From NCBI RefSeq assembly GCF_900108085.1, contig NZ_FNVR01000013.1:1-64000 (forward strand): a stretch of 64,000 bases of DNA. Direction: 5' to 3'. Both the position numbers and the translations under genes were made by a program. Shown here piece after piece: positions 8,307-14,990 of the stretch (positions within the stretch are counted from its first letter, which is position 1; the number at the start of each line of letters is the position of its first letter). The notes beneath the pieces are model-generated. The model saw only the letters and a list, made by a program, of their open reading frames with translations, did no database searches and was not told the origin of the DNA. Origin of the DNA: Algoriphagus boritolerans DSM 17298 = JCM 18970. Lineage in GTDB: Bacteria; Bacteroidota; Bacteroidia; Cytophagales; Cyclobacteriaceae.

Positions 8307-9113
8307 TCATTTCTTTTTCTTCTTTTTTTCGGGTTCTTTTTCAGCGTGTATCCAAGTCCAACTATTGTCTGCCTTGAATGGTGTGCTTATACTTTTTGAG
8401 TTGTCAATAACGATTTTTGTAAAGTATGATTTGTAATACCAAGCAAAAAAGACTGCTCCTAATGTCGGTTCTTCGGTGTCACGATAGTTTATCCAAATTT
8501 CTCTTGGATTGTCAACTTTGAACCCAAGAAATTGTCCTTGAAAATAGCTTTCATCTTTAAGTACTTTCGTTCCTGTCGGGTCAATTGTATAGATAAATTC
8601 TCCACCATAAACAGCAACACTATTCGGTTGAAAGGCTGGTAAAATCCAAACAGAAAGTGTCTGGTCGTCATTTTCTTTTATGTATTGATTAAATCTCAAA
8701 TTGACGGTGTCTTTAAGTGTTTTAATCTGTCCACTTGCTGTTTTCAATGCTCTTGAATATCTATGAAGCAATGTAGTGTCAACTGTTTCATTTGTTCTAC
8801 TTACTTGTCCGTTGTCAACCTTAAAGTGAAAAACAAGGTCAAACTGATTGTTTTCATATTTTCCGTAAACAGCGTGCCAAATGTCATTTTTCTTGAAACA
8901 AAACCAATCACTTCCCAATCTTGCCAAGTCTTTTTTGTCTTGGGTCATTACGCTGTCCGAAGTTTTCCAAGCAATCATATCATATTCATACAACCATTCA
9001 GCGACTTCCATTTTCTTGTTGAAGTCCTTAATGTCAAAATTTGGTCCTTTTGATTTTTGTCCATAGGTCAAAGTTGTCAACCCGATAAAAAGTAATGTTA
9101 GAATTTTATTCAT
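8307..9113 (-). CDS. Secreted hypothetical protein, payload of cassette C4 (268 aa)
   Basis: The start was moved to the ATG at 9113, because the protein then opens with a clear signal peptide (MNKILTLLFIGLTTLTYGQ) likely cleaved near residue 18. The upstream ATG at 9152 lies in the attC core itself. The mature part is rich in beta strands and aromatic residues and ends in a run of lysines (EKKKKKKK). I do not recognise the family. It is a periplasmic or exported protein carried as a single-gene cassette. Confidence 0.75.
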   Translation of the reverse strand: MNKILTLLFIGLTTLTYGQKSKGPNFDIKDFNKKMEVAEWLYEYDMIAWKTSDSVMTQDKKDLARLGSDWFCFKKNDIWHAVYGKYENNQFDLVFHFKVDNGQVSRTNETVDTTLLHRYSRALKTASGQIKTLKDTVNLRFNQYIKENDDQTLSVWILPAFQPNSVAVYGGEFIYTIDPTGTKVLKDESYFQGQFLGFKVDNPREIWINYRDTEEPTLGAVFFAWYYKSYFTKIVIDNSKSISTPFKADNSWTWIHAEKEPEKKKKKK

Positions 9114-9146
9114 TTTTTTGTTTATGTTACGTTGTCTTTTAAGCTG

Positions 9147-9283
9147 CCGCATAACGGTTCTCAGCTATACGCAGGCAGGGATTTTAACCACTGAACTTCC
9201 TACGAAGAACTGAACTTTAAATTTACCACTTTCCTGTCCTACGAAGCACGAAACCCCTGCTTGCGTATAGGTGATGTTATGCC
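9147..9283 (-). repeat. attC-like recombination site of cassette C3 (long, type I stem)
   Basis: From CCGCATAAC (9147-9155) to GTTATGCC (9276-9283), with stem and spacers as at 1077-1213. The two sites differ at very few bases. The match continues past the core into the C3 and C7 trailers (9284-9320 against 1214-1250), so C3 and C7 share an entire distal end. Confidence 0.85.
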
Positions 9284-9430
9284 TTCGCCCTTCTTTTTCT
9301 GTCGTCTGTTTTGTTGTCATTCTACGCCTGTTTTGTCGTGCGTTTGCTCGGTGGCTCTTTTGCATTTTTTGTTTGGGTTTGAGCGTTGGCAAAAATACAA
9401 ATGTGCAACCGAAAGCGTTGGTAACTAATT

Positions 9431-9460
9431 TAAAAAGAAGCAGCCCGTCCCTGCTGCTTC
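9431..9460 (-). terminator. Rho-independent terminator ending the RT/ncRNA unit
   Basis: On the minus strand GAAGCAGC and GCTGCTTC form a perfect 8-bp stem with an 8-base loop, followed by TTTTTA. It sits inside cassette C3, about 100 bases after the second reverse-transcriptase gene. Apart from the array-end hairpin it is the only strong terminator I saw within the array. Confidence 0.85.
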
Positions 9461-9538
9461 CTTGTTTCACTTTCATTGTATCTGAAAAGCGAAAACTATG
9501 CTTGTGTGTGAATTTATTTTAGACGGTGCATAATATCT
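9431..9538 (-). ncRNA. Candidate DRT3 non-coding RNA with ACACAC element
   Basis: The roughly 108 bases right after the drt3b-like stop codon are non-coding in the sense direction and end in a perfect terminator hairpin with a T tract (9431-9460). At 9503-9510 the minus strand reads CACACACA. DRT type 3 loci are known to include an adjacent structured ncRNA, and as I recall recent work describes a conserved ACACAC template in it for dinucleotide-repeat DNA synthesis. Position, size, terminator and the AC repeat all fit. The 5' end is unknown; the RNA may be processed from the RT transcript or have its own promoter inside drt3b. Confidence 0.65.
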
Positions 9539-11626
9539 TTAATAAACTTCCTGACTATGTTTCGCATCAAGTTCTTTTCCGAAATCAAAGTCAGTCCATT
9601 TTGTGAACCAATGTTTCCTTGTATTAATTATTTCTTCTTGTAAAGCTGGGTCTGTCACACCGTGCAAAGTTAGCATTTCTTGTTTATAGGTTATGTCTAA
9701 ATATGGGCAAGTCAGAATGTCAAAAAGTAAATAAACTAACTCAGAAGATTTTCCGATATTCTCTTTGCTGACTTCATTGAATCTCATACGAATGTGGTCT
9801 TGTAAAAATGACCGTAACAATGAATACCGCTTTTTGTCTCTCATATAAAACAGTAAAACGATAATTGCGAAGAAATTAAGAGAACCTTTATAACTCAATG
9901 CTCCGCTATCCTTGTCTTTGTCAATGCAAAGATATTGTCTTAAAACATCAGCGTCTAACCAATACTCTTTGCCTAATTCGCCCAATGCAATCAGCAAATA
10001 CAAAGTTTCAACTTGTGTATGTTCTAATGATTTGTTTTTTTGAAGTGTGAAATAAATATTATCGTAAATCTTTTTGAAAGCCAAATGTTTAAAGTCAATA
10101 TTGATGTTGCCTTTCTCGCTAAGAAACTCTGTTAGCTTTCGCAATATTCGGGACAGCTTAATTGTCGTATTTACTCTTGGTGAAACTGAATAGAGAAAAA
10201 ACGTAAAATCCAAAATCTCAAGTATGGCTTTTGTAAATGCTTTCTCAGAATTCTTTTTTCTTTCAAGTTCTTGATAGTCTTTCAAGATTTTTGCAATCTT
10301 CCTCTCAATAAGGGAAAGTGTATAATTTAAAATGTCTTTGTAATCAATTCCTGTTTCTTTGATTATTGTTTTGAATTTTGTGATGAGTTTATTTGAACTC
10401 ACATAAATTGAACCTGACTTTTCATTATTATCTTCCGTTGCATCCTCAATGGCATTTTCACCTTTCGCATTTTCTTCTTCGCTAACTTTGTATTTGAGAT
10501 ACTTGTTTAGTAGGTCAGTAATTTTCTGTTTCGCTATTGTGATCTCAGTAATAATTGGTTTTTCATATAGAACTGTTTTTGAATCATTCAAGTAAAGTTT
10601 GTAATTCTTTAATTGTAAACGAAAATGTTTTAGAATTTTATCCTTTGTGCTTTCGGTGTTATAGAAAACAAAGAAGTCATCCACATAGCGAAATATTTCA
10701 TAATCAACTTTGTGCTTTAAACCTTCTTCTTCTCTCAAAACCATTTCAACATTACGGTCAATTCTTTGAAGTATAAGCTCTGCAAAAATTCTTGAGAATT
10801 CAGGCCCAATCACAATGCCGTTTGTTTCTCCATAATTTAGATTTTGCATTATGGTATCAAACTTTCCTCCAAAGGTATCATTGGAAGAACGGGTTGATGA
10901 ACCTAAAGTGTCTTTAACCATTTCTTTGTTGAGCAAAGCCCACGAAATAGAATGAGAGTAAATGCTGTCAAAGCATTTTGATATGTCAAACTTGAAAAGT
11001 TTGTTATATTTTTTTTCACAACGATGATACTTGTAGGATTCATAAAACTTGTGAATGTTGCTGTAATTCTTGTAAACAAAAAAGGTTTTCAAGCTCTCAT
11101 ATTCCTTGTCGTATTCTTCAACTGTCTCATAATCTTGGTTGTTGGATAGTTTGTCTTTGTGTGTTTTGTCCTTGTGAAAAATAAACTTTGCAACTTTATC
11201 TGCTCTCCTAATTGAGAAAGGACTTAAACTGCAATAGTGTAAAATTAATTGTTTGTTTGCCTCGTAGAATTCAATCAACGCAAGTTGATTTTTAGGATGA
11301 ACAATTGTCAGTTCTCTAAAATCATTTTCCTTGTGTGATATTTTATAGTTGAAGGGAATAGTTTTTAATTCCCACTTTCTGTTGATTCCAATTTCATTTG
11401 TGATTACAGCTTTATCTCTGAAGTCAAAAAGGAGTTTAATGATTGTATTTAATGTGTTCTCATTTTTGTCCCACTTAATTTTGTTCCCCGATAATTCAAT
11501 TTTGTTTTTAATCAAAAAGTCATAAAAGTGCCTATTGGAAAAAGTAATAGGTATCTCAAATGGCAAAACATCAGAGAGAACAACTCTTTCCTTTTTATAC
11601 TTTATAGGTCTTTTATTTTTTTTCAT
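9539..11626 (-). CDS. drt3b: Defence reverse transcriptase, Drt3b-like (UG8 group), 695 aa
   Basis: Reverse-transcriptase fold in residues 200-350: motif A FDISKCFDSI (213-222), the substrate-loop region around NGIVIGPEFSRIFAELIL (269-286) and the catalytic YVDD box in FRYVDDFFVF (312-321). The C-terminal 350 residues are a helical domain without known motifs, the length expected of UG8 enzymes. It starts three bases after the stop of the smaller RT, so the two are translationally linked, and it is followed by a candidate ncRNA. Two-RT operons with this order and sizes (about 450 then 700 aa) are DRT type 3 antiphage systems. It is not a retron or group II intron RT: no maturase, X or endonuclease domain is seen. 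Confidence 0.85.
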   Translation of the reverse strand: MKKNKRPIKYKKERVVLSDVLPFEIPITFSNRHFYDFLIKNKIELSGNKIKWDKNENTLNTIIKLLFDFRDKAVITNEIGINRKWELKTIPFNYKISHKENDFRELTIVHPKNQLALIEFYEANKQLILHYCSLSPFSIRRADKVAKFIFHKDKTHKDKLSNNQDYETVEEYDKEYESLKTFFVYKNYSNIHKFYESYKYHRCEKKYNKLFKFDISKCFDSIYSHSISWALLNKEMVKDTLGSSTRSSNDTFGGKFDTIMQNLNYGETNGIVIGPEFSRIFAELILQRIDRNVEMVLREEEGLKHKVDYEIFRYVDDFFVFYNTESTKDKILKHFRLQLKNYKLYLNDSKTVLYEKPIITEITIAKQKITDLLNKYLKYKVSEEENAKGENAIEDATEDNNEKSGSIYVSSNKLITKFKTIIKETGIDYKDILNYTLSLIERKIAKILKDYQELERKKNSEKAFTKAILEILDFTFFLYSVSPRVNTTIKLSRILRKLTEFLSEKGNINIDFKHLAFKKIYDNIYFTLQKNKSLEHTQVETLYLLIALGELGKEYWLDADVLRQYLCIDKDKDSGALSYKGSLNFFAIIVLLFYMRDKKRYSLLRSFLQDHIRMRFNEVSKENIGKSSELVYLLFDILTCPYLDITYKQEMLTLHGVTDPALQEEIINTRKHWFTKWTDFDFGKELDAKHSQEVY

Positions 11627-11629
11627 TCT

Positions 11630-12973
11630 CTATTTTGTATTCCAAATTTCAAGTATATCTGATAGTTCATTGGTTGTAAAGGCTGAAAACCTTCTTGACG
11701 AAAAACCATCTTCGAATTTATACTTTGCTAATCGTGTTTGAAGATGAGGCAATGTAATTTGTGATTGTATTTTGTGGGTAAGATAGCTGTCTAAACCTTT
11801 AAAATCCGAACTTTCAGTTAGTAGGTTGTTCGAATAGAAAACACCAACTAAAATATTTTTCTTGTTGTTAAGTAATCTTGTATTTCCTGTCAAAAATTTT
11901 AACCTCTTGACTAAAATCTTTCTCGCTTTCTTCTCGTTTACTTTTGCATAGTTGAGATAAGAGTCAAGAACTAAATCAATTCGGTGTTTGTATCTGGCTA
12001 TTTTGTTAGCTGTTAATTTCAACTTAATAGAACCGTTACCAAACTGAATTTTATAACCTAAATATTCAAGGTTGCAAGATGCTGGAGTGTCAACTAAATC
12101 AAAGGCTTTGGTTTTGACTTTGTTTCTTGTAAGAGAATATTTCGTTTCGATAATTTTGTCAATTTCTACTAAATAATCTCGGCTATCTTTGGTTGAAATA
12201 GGAGTAAAGACAATAATGATATCGTCCACATATCTTGCGTAATAGGTTACTGTTGGAAGTGATTTCATTTGTTTATCAATATCACGCATATACAACTCGG
12301 CTAAGTATGCACTCACGCCAACCCCTCTTGGTAATCCTTTTTCACTGCCTGATAATCTTTTATACTCATTGAGAATTTGAAAAAGAATTTTCTTGGAATA
12401 GAAAGTCAATAAGTTTTCCTCGTTGAGTTTTTGTAAAAGTATATCGTGCGGAATGCTTTCGTAAAATTCCTGTATGTCAGTTCTGATAACATATTTCGGA
12501 AAATTATCGTCTAATAATCCTTTTATTTGGCTCACAATAGCAAACCTATTTGCTTGTTTTACTTTATAAAGCTTTCTGAAATTATATTGTATCTGCTTTA
12601 ATGCAAAAAAGTATTCTGGTTTCTTCTCAATCTTATAAACAGGCTTGTCAGAGATATCATCATCTTTTGTTAGCTTAATTCTAAACTTATCATTCACTAC
12701 AATGTCGCTGATTTTTTGTAGTTCAATTGTTAGTTGTTCTTCTTTTTTTTCTTTCAGCTTTTCTTTCTTCTCGTTGATTTCTTTTCTGAAAATTTCAAAT
12801 GCTTCTTCTGAAACTTTGTGCTTTTTTTCTCTGATTTCTGTGTTACACTTTTTAATTTCCTCGGTTACTTTTCCAATGTCAGGAAAATACTCTCCTTCAA
12901 GATACACGCCTTTCCTATTCTCGTAATCAAGAATTTTTCTAAAATTTTCTGCTGAAAAGGATTGGTCTAACAT
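11630..12973 (-). CDS. drt3a: Defence reverse transcriptase, Drt3a-like (UG3 group), 447 aa
   Basis: A helical, Lys/Glu-rich N-terminus (36-95, probable coiled coil) precedes a reverse-transcriptase domain: VIRTDIQEFYESIP (162-175, first catalytic Asp 166), GLPRGVGVSAYLAELYM (213-229), YARYVDDIIIVF (245-256, second catalytic pair) and EYLGYKI (303-309). The C-terminus is a short helical thumb. It lies just upstream of the 695-aa RT, and the pair matches DRT type 3 (UG3 + UG8). The 166-base leader between the cassette start and this ATG is shared with cassette C7. The expected role is antiphage DNA synthesis together with the partner RT and an RNA. Confidence 0.85.
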   Translation of the reverse strand: MLDQSFSAENFRKILDYENRKGVYLEGEYFPDIGKVTEEIKKCNTEIREKKHKVSEEAFEIFRKEINEKKEKLKEKKEEQLTIELQKISDIVVNDKFRIKLTKDDDISDKPVYKIEKKPEYFFALKQIQYNFRKLYKVKQANRFAIVSQIKGLLDDNFPKYVIRTDIQEFYESIPHDILLQKLNEENLLTFYSKKILFQILNEYKRLSGSEKGLPRGVGVSAYLAELYMRDIDKQMKSLPTVTYYARYVDDIIIVFTPISTKDSRDYLVEIDKIIETKYSLTRNKVKTKAFDLVDTPASCNLEYLGYKIQFGNGSIKLKLTANKIARYKHRIDLVLDSYLNYAKVNEKKARKILVKRLKFLTGNTRLLNNKKNILVGVFYSNNLLTESSDFKGLDSYLTHKIQSQITLPHLQTRLAKYKFEDGFSSRRFSAFTTNELSDILEIWNTK

Positions 12974-12986
12974 ATTTTAATTGTCT

Positions 12987-13088
12987 TTAAGCGTTGGGGC
13001 AAAAGCAAATGTGCTGCATTGGGTCGGCTTTGAGCGTGGGGATGCAGCTCTTTTGATTTTGCTGAAGCGTTGGCATTTTGTCTTTCAT
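12987..13088 (-). CDS. Conserved leader open frame ahead of drt3a
   Basis: A 33-aa frame from ATG 13088 to TAA 12987, including KSCIPTLKADPMQHICFCP. It ends 14 bases before the drt3a start. It matches the frame at 5154-5276 in cassette C7. Three cysteines in a short peptide are notable, but coding status is unproven and the conservation may reflect the DNA leader. Confidence 0.3.
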   Translation of the reverse strand: MKDKMPTLQQNQKSCIPTLKADPMQHICFCPNA

Positions 13089-13139
13089 TTCTCTGTTCGT
13101 TTATTGTCGGTCGTGTCGTCTTTTAGGGTGAGGCATAAC
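12991..13139 (-). repeat. Cassette 5' leader repeat, copy in C3
   Basis: Near-identical to 5179-5326 (one single-base indel and a few substitutions), placed between the attC core and drt3a. Together with the shared distal attC and trailer it makes cassettes C3 and C7 the same frame around different payloads. Confidence 0.75.
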
Positions 13140-13266
13140 GTTTTGCAGCTACCCGAAGGTGGCGATTTCGAAGCTCTTCACTGTCAACCAAGCAGAAACT
13201 TTGATAGAAGCACAAAGCTTGATTTAACCACTGAACCGCCACTTTTGGGTAGGTGCTGTTATAGCC
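13132..13266 (-). repeat. attC-like recombination site of cassette C2 (long, type II stem)
   Basis: From GGCATAAC (13132-13139) to GTTATAGCC (13258-13266). Basal stem CTACCCGAAGGTGGCG / CGCCACTTTTGGGTAG; spacers GTTTTGCAG and GTGCT. It is nearly identical in its interior to 8155-8288, while the terminal core bases differ according to the cassettes joined, as expected of site-specific recombination at the core. Confidence 0.85.
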
Positions 13267-13379
13267 AGGTTTTCTTTTGTAAGTCGCCAGTTTCAATGTT
13301 TTTAAAATTAATTCAGTCAATATGTTAATACCAATTTTAGTTTTTTTAGTCACGCTATGTATAGGTCTTTTAGTGATAC

Positions 13380-13859
13380 TTATTTGGGTTTCTTCCGAAG
13401 AATAAACTCGTTTTTAAATTCTATGTATTCTGTCTTGTCGTTAAATAAAGAGCGTAGTATGTCGTCAGCCGATATTCTTGTCCACCGGTTGCCCATATCT
13501 TTTCTTGCTATTGCTGCAAGTTCTGCCCAATTCCAAAGTCGGTATCCTTGTTTTAGTTGGTTGTCTTCCCATTCAAAAAATTTCTTTATGATTTTGTCAT
13601 TGCCGTATAATATGAGGTCTCTTTTAACGTCCATTACACGTTTTAAAACTTCGTCTTCAGAAACAGTTTTTAGTCCTTTTGTCTGGTTTATCAAGTCAAA
13701 TAATATGGTCAATATTTCGTGGTATGTCGAGTATTTCTTGTCTGAAAGTTTTGCTTTGATGTCTCGGATTTTGTCACTCTGTATTTTTATAAATGTCACC
13801 AAAGTCAACGAAAATGCTGATAGGATTGCAAGGGCTATTTTTAGTTCTGTTTCGTCCAT
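13380..13859 (-). CDS. Small membrane-anchored hypothetical protein, cassette C2 (159 aa)
   Basis: One N-terminal membrane segment (about residues 7-26, KIALAILSAFSLTLVTFI) is followed by a charged cytoplasmic region with predicted helices and several tryptophans (WNWAEL, RWTRIS). I do not recognise the family. The ATG at 13859 lies 31 bases inside the cassette. N-terminally anchored proteins of this size occur as effectors in several defence systems, but there is no partner gene in this cassette and no motif to support that. Confidence 0.7.
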   Translation of the reverse strand: MDETELKIALAILSAFSLTLVTFIKIQSDKIRDIKAKLSDKKYSTYHEILTILFDLINQTKGLKTVSEDEVLKRVMDVKRDLILYGNDKIIKKFFEWEDNQLKQGYRLWNWAELAAIARKDMGNRWTRISADDILRSLFNDKTEYIEFKNEFILRKKPK

Positions 13860-13881
13860 TGGTATATGTCGTTTTAAACTT

Positions 13882-14019
13882 GGCTATAACGGTTTGCAGC
13901 TACCCAAAGGGTGGGACTTTTACCACAAAACTTGATTTGAAAAACTAATGTTTGATTAACCACTAAACTGTCTTTGGAACACGAAACCCCGCCTTTTGGG
14001 TAGGTGCTGTTATGTGTAG
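13882..14019 (-). repeat. attC-like recombination site of cassette C1 (long, type IV stem)
   Basis: From GGCTATAAC (13882-13890) to GTTATGTGT (14009-14017). The stem CTACCCAAAGGGTGGG pairs with CCCCGCCTTTTGGGTAG leaving one bulged base. Spacers are GGTTTGCAG (nine) and GTGCT (five). It is next to the recombinase-proximal cassette. Confidence 0.85.
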
Positions 14020-14021
14020 CC

Positions 14022-14924
14022 CTATTCCTCACGTTTCGGTTTTATGTCTGTCCCTAAATGTATTGCCCTACTTTGCATTTGTCCCGATGTCTGAAAAATA
14101 TATTTGACTTGTCCTGTAAATGTTTCTTTAGGACATTTTGAGTAAATCAAGGTTGTCGTTAAAGAGTTAAGTTGTTCATAGTTGCTTTCGTCTTCTAAAT
14201 AATTTTCTTTCAATTGCAGAATTGTCGAGATATACTTCAAGTCCTCATTTTGGATTTTATCGTAAATTTTTACACTCGGAGTCAAATACTGTCCTAAACT
14301 GTCAGTAAGTAATTGTTCCAATTCTTTACTTGATTGCTGATTAAAAGAAGTCTCAACGTAATTTATTTTTTGTCCTTCCATTGCAGACATTAGTCCTTTG
14401 AAGGGAAGCATAAATAAAAACATAAGTCCATAAGCAATAGCAACAGGAATTAAAACCTTTCCAATATTTACTTTTGGTTGTTCAAGTGTCGGGTCAAATA
14501 CAATAAGTTTAGTTCCTGCAACTCTGTCTCCAAGTCGTCTGCTCGGATTTGTCAAAGCAATTATGCCTTCTATTGGCCATATTATTATAAACATGTTTCT
14601 GATAAAACATTTCAAAGGACTTGCAACTTGTCCAGTTGAGTTGTCAACCACTTGTAGTTTTAAAATTCTTTTTGCGATGCTTCGTCCGTTTATGCAGTCT
14701 TTACAAAAATATATTGCGAAGCCGAGCATACTTAAATAGCCAAAGCCTCCTCCCATAAAATTAGGTCTTGTCTGTTCATGGCTTACATTAAATGCGTCTG
14801 CAAAACCTGAAATCATTCCAGGGATAAAAAATACCATTGCTATCATTGTCATGAATAAATGGTCTAATAGCATTGCACCAAGTCTTGTTCCAGTGCTGAT
14901 TTTTTTGTTGTCCGTTACGTTCAT
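14022..14924 (-). CDS. RDD family membrane protein, payload of cassette C1 (300 aa)
   Basis: The RDD domain runs from about residue 8 to 145: GTRLGAMLLDHLF at the start gives the first Arg and Asp, hydrophobic spans follow at about 20-40 and 60-75, then NGRSIAKRILKLQVVD and RRLGDRVAGTKLIVF. A further span is at 158-178. The C-terminal 120 residues are hydrophilic and of unknown role. RDD proteins are small integral membrane proteins, some linked to ion transport. This is the cassette closest to the recombinase, hence probably the most recent insertion if insertion occurs at the junction. The stop is next to the attC core. Confidence 0.8.
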   Translation of the reverse strand: MNVTDNKKISTGTRLGAMLLDHLFMTMIAMVFFIPGMISGFADAFNVSHEQTRPNFMGGGFGYLSMLGFAIYFCKDCINGRSIAKRILKLQVVDNSTGQVASPLKCFIRNMFIIIWPIEGIIALTNPSRRLGDRVAGTKLIVFDPTLEQPKVNIGKVLIPVAIAYGLMFLFMLPFKGLMSAMEGQKINYVETSFNQQSSKELEQLLTDSLGQYLTPSVKIYDKIQNEDLKYISTILQLKENYLEDESNYEQLNSLTTTLIYSKCPKETFTGQVKYIFQTSGQMQSRAIHLGTDIKPKREE

Positions 14925-14965
14925 AAATTGTCGTTTGTTTTGTTTGTTGTCGGTCTTTTTGGGTT

Positions 14966-14990
14966 ACACATAACATCCCAATAAATCTAA
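14966..14990 (-). repeat. attI-like insertion junction at the recombinase 3' end
   Basis: The first cassette core (ACACATAAC, 14966-14974) lies 13 bases from the recombinase stop codon, and the bases beyond it (ATCCCAATAAATC) do not resemble the attC interiors. On the minus strand GTTAGATTTATTGGGATG then leads into GTTATGTG, so a GTT occurs twice near the recombinase end. This is the natural place for new cassettes to enter. In classical integrons attI sits upstream of intI; here it is downstream. Confidence 0.6.

Noticed and set aside
9165..9476. 103-aa minus-strand open frame downstream of drt3b
   Set aside because: It starts inside the candidate ncRNA, passes through its terminator hairpin and the cassette trailer, and ends within the attC-like site. 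Its composition looks like translated repeat DNA.
9539..12973. Retron or group II intron reverse transcriptases
   Set aside because: Two RTs in tandem without msr/msd-like structure between them, no maturase or endonuclease domain and no intron ends. DRT3 fits better.
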